Shown: positions 26,901-32,314 of the stretch, piece after piece | How the letters are laid out: each line of letters opens with the position of its first letter | How positions within the stretch are numbered: position 1 is the first letter of the stretch | Assembly (NCBI GenBank): GCA_020852965.1 | Contig: JADYZV010000009.1 | Span: 124,001 to 188,000 of the forward strand | Length of the DNA: 64,000 nt | Source: Pirellulaceae bacterium | Lineage (GTDB): Bacteria > Planctomycetota > Planctomycetia > Pirellulales > Pirellulaceae | Reading direction: 5' to 3' | Notes under the pieces: model-generated | What the model saw: the letters and a program-made list of their open reading frames with translations, nothing else | Told to the model about the DNA's origin: nothing | Databases searched by the model: none | Program-made: the position numbers and the translations under genes

Positions 26901-28599
26901 CGCGGTCGACGAGCGCTACTTCAAAAGCATCATTGACGAACTCGGGGTCGCTGGTATCGAAGGTCAGGCTGTCATAAGTGAACTGAAGCGCGGTGGGTGT
27001 CTCGGGAATCGTAAACGATCGTTCCAGCCCCACCACAAACGAATCCCCTTCGGTAAGGGTGACGGTGCAGCCGCTGGCGATGACGGTTCCGCGACCGGTT
27101 GTCGATCCGCCACTTTCAATAATCGTCCAACCACTGAGCTGGTCGTCGAACGAACAGTCGTCGACCAGCGGCGTGACGGTGACAGTGAAGCTCCGCGTGG
27201 CAAAAAGCCGCGGAGTACCATCGTCGGTCACGCGGACCGTGACGGGGAACTCGGTTCGCGCGGTGACTTCAGGAGCCGTCCATTCGAAACGCCCGGTACT
27301 GGCATCGATCATTGCTCCAACTGGCGCGCCAGCGTCCAAGCTAAATGTCAAGCGATTAGCGGGCATGTCGGGATCGGTAGCAACCGCAAAGCGGCTCATC
27401 GTGTCGCCAGGCTGCAACGAGTGATCCAACAATGGCTGAAGTACTGGCGGGCGATTGACTTCAAGTACAGTCACAAAGAACGGCTCGGTATCGAACAAGC
27501 CGTAGCGATCGGTTGCACGAATGATAACTTCGAAGTTACCGGGACCTTGGGCTTCCGTGGGAGTCCAGCGGAATAGACCTGTGTTGGGATCGATGGTGGC
27601 TCCAGCGGGCGCGACGTCAAACGAGTAGAGCAAACCATCGCTGGGCAAATCGGCATCCATGGTTATCGCTTGAATCGTCAGCAACGTCTGCTCGATGACC
27701 GTCTGATTCGGTATGGCAGTAATCACCGGCTCGGCGTGACTATTCACTGGCTGGCCTATGTGTACATCAACGATCGCATCGTCATAACCTCGGTCTCCAA
27801 CGGTGGGCCAACCTGGGACGACCGAGGGTTGTTCCTCCCAGCCGATGCGCATTTGGCCAGTGCCACTCTCGCGAGCTCGGAGGTGAGCGGCAGCGTCGCC
27901 GTTGGCTGAGGCGGGCTGCAGCACATAGACGCTAACCTGCTTTCCAGCCGGAAAGACGGCGGAGCTTGCCGTGCGGAAACTCGAAACCTTGGAGTAGAGA
28001 ACTTGCCGCTGGCTGGATTGAAAAACGGCCGCAGCATAGTCGGGCGAACTTGGTAGTACGCCATTGACGGCACCATCGGGTCCGTCCACTACGAACAGTC
28101 CCATCTCATTGAACTCTTCGCGTCCAATGTTCAACGTTGTATCGACCGTTACAATTTGACCGCTCGACCCCGGCAGCGTAGTAAAGGGAACACTAATAAA
28201 TCCTGCCGGACCAATTTCAGCTTCTCCCTCAACTCGGGCGAAAACAGAACCGTTGGCCCGCGACCTCAGGTTCAGTTCATTGATCACCTGCAAGACATCC
28301 ATCGGCGTTGATAGCTGGTCGCCGTTGACGTCGTAGTAGTAATCCAAACGATTGGTGCGAGTTGGCAAAACACCGGTACTGCGAGAATTCAGGCGATTGA
28401 TGATCAGCAAAGCGTCCATCGGCGTGATCAAGAGATCATTGTTTACGTCCAAAGGCCGTGAAGGATTGCTCCAATCGGAGTTCAGCATCATCCGTGGCTC
28501 TAAGGTCTCAAACAGTCGCGAGCGCGTACGAGATCGGCGGGTGGTCTTTGGCGACTTGTTGCGAAGCATGCGGCGGAACGTGGTCATGTAAGTCTGCAT
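14962..28599 (-). CDS. Giant secreted mosaic protein: LEPR/dockerin N-terminus, He_PIG, FG-GAP, NHL and RHS modules, toxin-like tip
   Basis: 4545 residues. Order: basic leader; planctomycete LEPRMML motif (33-39); two dockerin-like calcium repeats (about 51-71 and 90-110); about twelve He_PIG/cadherin-like domains recognisable by DPDGD, GM-IDP-TG, W-PT and the D-GG-x-Q closing; FG-GAP/VCBS-type repeats (about 700-1130); SdrD-B-like and NHL-type repeats (about 2000-2300); a long YD/RHS-repeat shell (about 3260-4350); the conserved RHS core (about 4352-4411, RARYYSPTAGRFLNRDPIGF); then a 134-residue variable tip containing RHCSWMARSA and DLHNNRVGASLG, which resembles DUF6973-type domains. Such RHS shells encapsulate a C-terminal effector. 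Two He_PIG domains are interrupted by inserted domains. Codon and base composition look different across modules. The start could also be ATG 28587. It is probably a surface or released contact-dependent toxin or adhesin. Confidence 0.9.
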   Translation of the reverse strand: MQTYMTTFRRMLRNKSPKTTRRSRTRSRLFETLEPRMMLNSDWSNPSRPLDVNNDLLITPMDALLIINRLNSRSTGVLPTRTNRLDYYYDVNGDQLSTPMDVLQVINELNLRSRANGSVFARVEGEAEIGPAGFISVPFTTLPGSSGQIVTVDTTLNIGREEFNEMGLFVVDGPDGAVNGVLPSSPDYAAAVFQSSQRQVLYSKVSSFRTASSAVFPAGKQVSVYVLQPASANGDAAAHLRARESGTGQMRIGWEEQPSVVPGWPTVGDRGYDDAIVDVHIGQPVNSHAEPVITAIPNQTVIEQTLLTIQAITMDADLPSDGLLYSFDVAPAGATIDPNTGLFRWTPTEAQGPGNFEVIIRATDRYGLFDTEPFFVTVLEVNRPPVLQPLLDHSLQPGDTMSRFAVATDPDMPANRLTFSLDAGAPVGAMIDASTGRFEWTAPEVTARTEFPVTVRVTDDGTPRLFATRSFTVTVTPLVDDCSFDDQLSGWTIIESGGSTTGRGTVIASGCTVTLTEGDSFVVGLERSFTIPETPTALQFTYDSLTFDTSDPEFVNDAFEVALVDRDGNALVAPFAPGRDAFFNVTEGMQAASGQGIQVDGNTITVGLNGIPVGTEAKIIFRLANDDGDEATNVTISDFRFEDSTLISLAASLTRSADMERSFQSISSNQPSAVFPLVQPYNVSSSSDDLIGGGGNTTIGDTFTADLKWSRSTFTFRPESDQVVMTPAVGDLNQDGVPDVVFSTFSRVGNSGGSSLQAGVLRAISGKDGAELWSVVSPVSFIEAYGGIAIGDIDANGFIEVIAHTVDNRVVAFGHDSTFKWISEPIRGGGIGWGSASIADLDGDGIAEIIVGATVLNSDGAIRWEGGGGKGNNGVGPLSIVADLDLDGVPEIIAGNTAYRSDGSLFWRADVPDGFPALGNFDDDTYPEIVIVSRGSVYLLEHDGSIEWGPRPIPEGGYGGAPTVADFDGDGLPEIGVAGASRYAVFETNGDIKFAVPTQDGTSNVTGSSVFDFDGDGRAEVVYADELALRIYDGETGVALYQFDRGSGTTYEYPLIVDVDGDGKTEIVVVANNFLFGNRTGIFVLGNDSWVSTRKIWNQHTYHITNINDDGSIPRQEVNSWQVYNNYRRNLQPTGTQFGPPQLSVSSPTNRIDSGSTVLLSGFAIVDGFIAANERNAITNVTANGLPVMSLDATGQFFEPVTIQPGINDFIFVATDAAGQQASVALQILGTQREPSDLDFSRYSDITGSFSGRYFRTSFNEQAKLLHVDLATRNDGQFVSDVPLLVGVKNVSDPSVRLVGFDGFMPDGTPYYDYSNFVAGGRLQPGQLTESPTVLFHNPNRVQFDYELVFLGKLNEAPYFTSAPRIEALAGRTYTYDADAIDPDDDPLAYSLLVAPPGMTIDESTGAISWTTTNDSIGQHNITVRTTDGRGGSAEQRYTLSVIAAPPNRPPVITSAPVTQAFLPTRISGTTEQILKFDEFEGINYGPGTGVEEFARLSTQYRSSHGVTFSSVGSVPYVAIVNLDTYAVGHSITAPNGIGGVTSANALNYGIPIQLRFTDPSDGSIPAVTDFVSYRTDSVGDNQIVRIEAFDINGELIGEASQVDFDSPEVSIRAAGIHTAILYGSSSSGIDNVKLGPLWYATGYQYNLVAIDPDDDTLAYQLSLAPDGMYIDDHSGHIAWSPTASQTGEHLVAVLVSDGRGGVAEQEFVVCVHPDPSNNPPIFVSQPPVGLAVRKDQTIVPFVYDAIAIDPDEDDVQYQLVDGPEGLEIDEDTGKLTWEVPSNFLTANQLVIEDGDYDLANWSHATYFSGIQGSATQQQLKSGGNPGSHILVTTSVPAASQQEGNVVYSIHRFNDFILDLEQNGAIHSIEYSEDIRWVSGRAQDFGLVLFQDDAIFLGPEQNAGTSGEWQSRGLDNLIASDFTYFDGETATTNRNRQPDLSATAKPITFGFYRSINAGIGSASFSGVTAADNWKVTITPAAVVGISIQASDGRGGVARQAFSLPISQAGEIVGQIFLDQNRDGIWQQPQTMLVNTAARFTFLSVDIQAGVVRAPFFTEPPENPFNRFYVRDDGTIFGVDFDSKNLVRIFPGTNQSEILYSGFPLQAPTGIAIASDGSVLVGDEVSNEVHRFDSDTGEHLGLFASHPSIRTPRDIAIGPEGDVYVLGSLSRTIHRFDGETGQFKSSISLQPSSFGNWMTFGPDGLIYVSGLAENWVKRYDPNTGTEVDVFLAPGTEGLDFPGDLEFGPDGHLYVTSRATNEVLVFNLTGGLVRRITSPELASPRFVSFLPTPSEVEPGLAGWTLFIDSSRNGTLDPGEPVAVTDPSGQFRFPEIAPGEHRVTILHEDEWSSTVPSSGFREISVSPAESVYRVDFGVIETGEQTANPDSDTVVAYPDVTLEIFENYVVRPDIGVFSGEQLRFELLSAPAGATIHPSIGAIGFRPSQEQIGRHNAIVRISDRQGRIDIQSFTITVNAPNTAPVFTSTPPAIAGIERTWRYAALAQDAEQDAVSFSVVSGPQGLVFDPTEDLFKWTTTAADTGTHPVVLRVSDTHGDFSEQTFTISVDPNAPNRAPIFTSQPRTNLQAGRKFIYPVEVFDPDGDNVNLQLVDAPTGMVLEAGRRVTWETSAALAGTAAEVRLRATDALGRATDQTFTLRLTAELSNGLPTIISQPRLGAVVDQPYAYDLVGFDPDGDPLRWQLAQAPLGMSLDASTGALRWTPRPDQIGRHSVIIEVRDAFNLTATQRFEIEVNCFNRNPAILSVPPTRALVDGGYLYPVRAIDPDGDTLRFELEEAPAGMTIDAQTGVIRWRPTAQQIDTYDVTIVARDPSGAVGRQSYQVVVALGTDLVDPNDPDGPTFANRAPLITSTPVFTAVAQELYRYDLVALDPDGELLTYSLQSDAPGMEIDPATGRISWTPTLNQVDDYLITVQATDERGAIALQSYLLSVRANQPPQIVSQPRLTATPEAIYRYTVRATDPDNDPLSYRLVLGPDGMTIDPRTGAVLWTPAVDLSGQFDVTVAATDNRGASDQQSFSVTLTPDTEAPRVTLVSSTNLVNVGDEVTYFVQATDNVGVSQLRLFVDGRAIALGSDGRVRMPMPQTGLIEAQAVATDRAGNEGRASLTIRVLDPNDTRVPSVSIISPVMDATLTYLTDIVGTVSVPAGQQLEYWSVEFAPTSLVDVDQFQSFNPAFREIGRGTNPVEAAVLAQFDPTMLLNGGYIIRLTAFNTNGQGWVEGIRVSIEGNAKIGNFRLEFTDLSVPLVGIPININRVYDTLQTPFETDFGHGWTLSLGDPQIFETVPAGQPFIPGSTKVFLTNAEGRRVGFTYDEEFVSGNALAGATLKPIFRPDPGVYDELEVDGQVFRGGIGGAFFNVGNALNPDLTNFRTYHLTNRAGVRYTYDQFDGLQKAVDRNGNMLTVTRDGIQHSSGVSIQYIRDHRGRISEIIDPDGQRLRYAYDARGNLIRFTNQESLSTEYRYLNDPAHYLDEAYDPLGRRVLKAVYDDDGRFLHVVDAAGNIVNSQSSDVAQRTAIVRDGNGNETQLLYDDRGNVLEETDPQGNVTYREYGDPNHPDMETRIIDRRGMVTDRSYDPRGNLAELVERGQRDNPLDQPVVTRFTYNSQDDVASITNAAGATTRFVYDDQGNLTQIINALGNSSHFTYDAQGQRSSFTDFNGNITRFDYSDGCPCGSPSRVTYADNTYETFEYNRFGQITRQQTFETDGTLVENKQTFYDSTGRVTREVMGSGNDPKHPITDVRKFYDGHLLEWEIIVSPESLAANGTLLESPATPVAQRKSRITEYKYDERDNLITQIDAMGGIVQFRYDAQGNRVLLQDPVGNITTWTYDELNRVAEERDPFYWVDFVADNSTLDIDAMLAAVVEENEEPSTASLTTNQGAAHVRSFAYDAEGNQSKMIDRNNRRREFSYDHAGRLLEERWYNPVDHSTSPGALVETINFTYDALGNMLTAADSNSRYLHTYDVLNRLTSVDNNPLNDRDVPRVILSYGYDAQGNVISTSDDAGVTVASEYDSRNRLAIRSWFDADIPTGETRDVDNARVDFLYTATGREKEVHRYSDLTGTNLVGRTLRSYDLAGRSNLLNHVNAVDEVIAGYDYDYDFSGLVTNETRTHQDPQYAQEIVYKYDLTGQLVQALSSAKEAEIFQYDLNGNRIGGDYETGPANQLTRGDSFRYEYDGEGNLIKKIEVKEDGADGEVTTYEFDHRNRLVRTAQWSREPRDGGILVIRSEYKDDAFGRRIVKNVDADGAGPDVEVRKIYIYNDHSSWADFNGQSDAVARHFFGNRIDQVFGRHRPNSGTAWYLTDAVGTVHGLTERTGLLINHTTYDVFGNITNQTNTDLSDRFQFQSREFDIESQLYNFRARYYSPTAGRFLNRDPIGFNGNDANTYRFLKNSAINFTDPTGLITMGEASFVSLQSLRVAAALSYSAAAAVVFFSHVPAALETFTLSNSVGEVNALRHCSWMARSASIIGPELAIHFGYLYELSNRKRGDYAIDLHNNRVGASLGAAAHPNADFLQLCIGALPPSGPLNVTGGW

Positions 28600-28810
28600 C
28601 CCGAAGATAGCCAGGTAGAATTAACCCATTTTCATGAACCGCGATGGGTCGGTTGAAGCTTAATTGTCCCTCACTGGCCTAGCAAGAGTTGGGGGGCAGC
28701 TTTGGGGCAAAATGCGTAATTTCGGACGCTGCCTGCTGGGTCCCATTCTGCAGGTTGAACCCTGCTCCCTTATCTACATCTACTGCTAGTCGCGCGACAC
28801 GTGGTGCATT

Positions 28811-29153
28811 GTGCAGGGACTAACTCGTCGATCACTTCTTCCCGGTGATGGCGCGGTTGCCGAAATGCTCCGCTATGGCATGGCAGCGGCGCGTGCCATT
28901 TGGCTCGATACGTTAGTTGAGCCTCAGCGGCGTATCGAAGCTGGCGCGGACGCAAAGACTGTCCGATCGGTCATGCGTCACTCAGACATCAAACTCACCC
29001 TAGAACCGGTAGGGTCACCTGTACCCAGGAAGCGAAGCGGCGGCGGTCGCAATGGTTCGGGATGCCTTCCATACACCTGAACCGGCCGGGCCGACGGAAA
29101 GGGAAAGCGCTGCACATTTGCGGGCACTCAGAATGGGAAACCGTGCGAAATAG
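28811..29153 (+). pseudogene. Decayed tyrosine integrase (C-terminal part)
   Basis: One frame gives LLPGDGAVAEMLRYGMAAAR and, after an apparent internal deletion of the FHALRHT region, GADAKTVRSVMRHSDIKLTL. A one-base frameshift near 29011 moves the reading frame to GHLYPGSEAAAVAMVRDAFH, ending with a TAG at 29151-29153. Both parts match the C-terminal domain of tyrosine recombinases (MRHSDIKLTL, then the YGHLYPG block whose Tyr position is lost here). It points towards the 3' end of tRNA-Lys, about 105 bases away, as integrases of tRNA-borne islands do. It is inactive. Confidence 0.75.
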
Positions 29154-29259
29154 GTGCGATGGCATGTGTCCCGCTTAGAAAGTTGGTCGCGATGGCGATC
29201 GAACAGGGCCTCAAGGAAGACCAGGGTGAAACGCATGTTTTGCAGGAGAAAATGCAAGT

Positions 29260-29331
29260 GAGGGTGCTGGGACTTGAACCCAGGACCCACGGATTAAAAG
29301 TCCGATGCTCTACCGACTGAGCTACACCCTC
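29260..29331 (-). tRNA. tRNA-Lys (anticodon UUU)
   Basis: The minus strand folds into a full cloverleaf of 72 nt: acceptor GAGGGTG/CACCCTC, D stem GCTC/GAGC, anticodon stem TCGGA/TCCGT (one G-T wobble closing pair) with loop CTTTTAA, variable loop GGGTC, and T stem CTGGG/CCCAG with TTCAAGT. The anticodon is TTT. CCA is not encoded. Confidence 0.96.
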
Positions 29332-29574
29332 AAGTTTGCATTGACTGCTAGAGACTCGTCGACGGCACATGGACGGCGAACGGGAGTGATACTTTACCAA
29401 AGACCTCACATCTGGAAAAGCCGTTCCTGGGCAGTCACGCAAGAAAGCGGCATGAAATGGTGAATCTGCGCCCGCGCATTAACCTCAGCCATACTGAATC
29501 CATGTCAGCCAACGCCCAAGCGGAGGAGGGCGCCGAATACTTATGCGAGAGTGCTTAAGCCGGTTGGCTGGGAC

Positions 29575-31077
29575 TTAAGTTGGTTGGCTGGGAGTGGAAG
29601 AGCCTTTAAAGAGTCGCAGCAGGGCTGTGCGGAGCTCGCGAACCTTGAGGGGCATGGCGAGCATCATCCGCTTGGGGCCAACCTTGGCATTGCGAATGAT
29701 GAACTGCTGCTTGCGGTCGACCAAAAGAATAGCTGGAATGTGCGCAGTGTGGGCTTGGGTGCCGAACTCGTTGAAGGCGTCCAGGGCGGCACTGGATAGC
29801 TCGGGGGCGCTGAACAGCACGCAGTCGGCAGGAGCGTCTTCGTCCGGGATAAAGCGAGCTAAGGCGCGAGCTGGGTCGCTGATGACCAGTACGCGGTAGC
29901 CTCGTTTTTTGAGTTTTTCGCGAATCAAGTCCTGAAACTCGAGTTTGCTTTCCACCAACAGGATCGTCTTGTTGGCCCCCTCGGTCGCCGCGTCCGCGGC
30001 AGCCGCATCGTCTTTTTTTCCAGCAGCGATGCGCGCGGTGGTGAGCGTATCACCGGCTTCAATCCGGTCGAGAGTTACACGGATGTCATCCAGCAGTTCA
30101 CTAGGGTTCTGATATCGTTTCTGCGGATCAAATTCCATGGCCTTATGCACAATGGCCGCCACGTTGAGTGGTATATCGGGATCGACCTTGTTGATATGCG
30201 GCACCTCGCGAAAGCGGCTGACATTCAGACGTGCCATGCGATCGCGAGTTTCCGTCAAGGGAGAAGCACCGACGAGAATGTGGTACAAGATGCTGCCGAA
30301 GAAATAGATATCGCTTCGAGAATCGTCTTTGCGTACCCCTGTGCCACGCTCCAAGGCGGCGTAGTCGATCGCTCGGGCGTTGGGGCAGTCCGCCAAAGCG
30401 GCTTCGTTACTGGTGTCTGCCAGAGCGGCCAATCCAAAGTCCACCAGCTTGGCTTTGCCGTGTGAAGTGATCAACACGTTGCTGAGCTTCATGTCGCGGT
30501 GGGTAATTCCTTTCGCCGCAGCAAAGGCCAACCCATTGGCAACGTCGCGCATCAATTGTAGCGCAGTCTTGGGATCTAACTTGTGACGAATCTGCATCAA
30601 CTCGCGCAACGTTTGCCCTTCGACAAATTCCATGACCATAAATGGATTGCGTGGATCCGAGTCGACTTCGTAAATGGCCACGATATTGGGATGCCGCAGG
30701 TCCATGCCCACGCGGGCTTCACGCATGAACTGTTCGACCTGGACCGGCTCGCTACGGTGACGACGGCGGAGTACCTTCACGGCAACCACACGCCCCGTTT
30801 CGCGATGGACCGAGCGGTAGACGCGAGCGAACGTACCAGCCCCGATCAAGTACAGCACCTTGTACTGGCCATAAAAATAGCCCGTTCGCTCCCCTTTGAA
30901 AATACGGTCGACTTGTAGATTGGTCAACAGTTCGCGGCGTTGCAGCACGCGGATCAAGTCTTCGCAAGAGCCATCGACGCCCCCCACCTCCGACCACGCA
31001 CGCTCGATATCGATCGGTTCAAGCAACCCAAGCTCGACGATCCGCTGCGACAATTGTGTGGGGGTGAAATCAACCAT
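29575..31077 (-). CDS. Ser/Thr protein kinase with C-terminal degenerate receiver domain
   Basis: 500 residues, cytoplasmic, no membrane segment. A helical N-terminal domain (1-70) precedes a kinase with all key residues: Gly loop GAGTFARV (79-86), Lys101, Glu120, catalytic HRDMKLSN (193-200) and DFG (213-215). An Ala/Asp-rich linker leads to a receiver-like domain (about 369-500) beginning TILLVESKLEFQDLIREKLK. The phosphoacceptor Asp position falls in DCVLFSAPEL, where no Asp occupies the expected place, and the N-terminal acidic pair is replaced by Glu-Ser. The receiver is therefore probably a phosphate-independent docking module. The order kinase then pseudo-receiver is unusual outside planctomycetes. 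The gene stands alone. Confidence 0.9.
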   Translation of the reverse strand: MVDFTPTQLSQRIVELGLLEPIDIERAWSEVGGVDGSCEDLIRVLQRRELLTNLQVDRIFKGERTGYFYGQYKVLYLIGAGTFARVYRSVHRETGRVVAVKVLRRRHRSEPVQVEQFMREARVGMDLRHPNIVAIYEVDSDPRNPFMVMEFVEGQTLRELMQIRHKLDPKTALQLMRDVANGLAFAAAKGITHRDMKLSNVLITSHGKAKLVDFGLAALADTSNEAALADCPNARAIDYAALERGTGVRKDDSRSDIYFFGSILYHILVGASPLTETRDRMARLNVSRFREVPHINKVDPDIPLNVAAIVHKAMEFDPQKRYQNPSELLDDIRVTLDRIEAGDTLTTARIAAGKKDDAAAADAATEGANKTILLVESKLEFQDLIREKLKKRGYRVLVISDPARALARFIPDEDAPADCVLFSAPELSSAALDAFNEFGTQAHTAHIPAILLVDRKQQFIIRNAKVGPKRMMLAMPLKVRELRTALLRLFKGSSTPSQPT

Positions 31078-31387
31078 GGAATAAGACTAAATAATTGCCA
31101 GTGCGAGTAGACTGGGATTGAAGGTTCATCGGGACAAATATCGGACCCTTGATACTAAGCAGCCGGCAGCGAAAACGCAAACCTATTGACAGCTCGAAAC
31201 TAGCGCGTTGGGATGGTAAAAAGCACACTTCTCGCTAAACGCGCTCCTATTCGTCAAGCTAGAACGGCGAAAGCAGGTGAAATTCAAGAGAAATCGTTCA
31301 CGGATTTGAAGGATAGTCACTGATCGCTCGCCGAGCAGTTGCTTGAGCGTCTCCCGTGTACGTCGCCCATCCCCATCCACCAAGAGC

Positions 31388-31529
31388 ACTGACCGGAGGA
31401 GCGATCAGCGACTGTCAACCTAAGCTACTGACCGGCGGAGCGATCAGCGACTGTCAACCTAAGCTACTGACCGGCGGAGCGATCAGCGACTATCAACCTA
31501 AGCTACTGACCGGCAGAGCGATCAGCGAC
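31388..31529 (-). repeat. 39-bp tandem array of REP-like hairpins
   Basis: Units start at 31388, 31427, 31466 and 31505 (the last is partial). Each holds CTGACCGGCGGAGCGATCAG followed by CGAC and a linker TGTCAACCTAAGCTA. The reverse complement core GTCGCTGATCGCTCCGCCGGTCAG differs by one base from the single hairpin at 61020-61043. A degenerate copy lies inverted near 31315-31338. No spacers vary, so it is not a CRISPR array. The 598-base gap 31078-31675 holds this array, the terminator and no gene. Confidence 0.8.
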
Positions 31530-31544
31530 TCTCGCGAAACGCAC

Positions 31545-31581
31545 GAAAAAAAAGGGATGCTCGAAACGTGTTCGAGCATCC
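31545..31581 (-). terminator. Rho-independent terminator for the 97-residue gene
   Basis: A perfect 12-bp stem GGGATGCTCGAA/TTCGAGCATCCC (31553-31564 and 31570-31581) with a 5-base loop is followed on the minus strand by eight T (complement of 31545-31552). It lies about 95 bases after the stop of the gene at 31676. Confidence 0.85.
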
Positions 31582-31675
31582 CTCTTCCGGAGAGTTCACA
31601 ACCGTCTAGGATTATGAGGCCGTGGCGTGGCATCCCAGTGGGCCGTGTCAAAATGATTCGGATTGCCGAGCGACG

Positions 31676-31969
31676 TTATTCGTCACCGAGCTGGTTGAGT
31701 TTTTCGAGGAATTCGTCGCGTTCTCGACGGGTGGCTTCCAAGTCAAAAACTAGGTATTTCATATCCAAACGGAGCTGGCCTAGAGCCTCTTGCACTAAGG
31801 TCAAGATGCGGCGACGACGGATGCTGCTTTCCGTAACGCGGCGGAGGGAGGGGAGCAAGCCGACGCGGTGTTCGAGCGGCAGAGCTTCGATAGCATCAAT
31901 CAGTTCCAGCATGTCGGTTGGGATGTCGTCTTGCTTGGTTGCTTCGCTTCGAACAGGTGCAGAACTCAT
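31676..31969 (-). CDS. Small helical hypothetical protein
   Basis: 97 residues starting MSSAPVRSEATKQDDIP. The rest is predicted helical: LELIDAIEALPLEHR, then an Arg-rich segment (SSIRRRRILTLVQEAL) and a charged coiled-coil-like tail (EATRRERDEFLEKLNQLGDE). A GGAGG ribosome-binding site at 31976-31980 lies six bases before the ATG, and a strong terminator follows, so it is very likely expressed. I recognise no family. The small size, the basic helix and its own transcription unit would suit a regulator, but that is a guess. Confidence 0.75.
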   Translation of the reverse strand: MSSAPVRSEATKQDDIPTDMLELIDAIEALPLEHRVGLLPSLRRVTESSIRRRRILTLVQEALGQLRLDMKYLVFDLEATRRERDEFLEKLNQLGDE

Positions 31970-32314
31970 AGTTGGCCTCCGATGAAAGATGCAGATCGTT
32001 TATTCATTCGCGTTGAGCTTGTTAGATCTCTAAAGCAGAGAAGATGCCAGAAACTCGAAGCTGCTTCGATAATAGCAGTAAGTTGTTTGATTTCAAGCAC
32101 TTAAGAAAAACGAAACAATCCGCACCTTTTACCAATGTTGCCTAAACGCACCATGAATTGCCCTAGAGATCTACCCTAAGTTCTTCTATAAGTGGGAGTT
32201 ACGTTGATTGCAACACACTGAAGTCGTTTGTTGCACGACGGCAACATTTTTTCATCGCTGATGTCGATTGTTCCCACTAGGCAAGCGGTGATGTCCAACA
32301 GCCACGGACGTGAC
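31970..32314. other. Divergent intergenic region
   Basis: 345 bases between the small minus-strand gene and the secreted protein on the plus strand. It is AT-richer than its surroundings and should carry both promoters, but I could not fix clear boxes. The stretch 32228-32314 is open in frame with the next gene. Confidence 0.35.
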
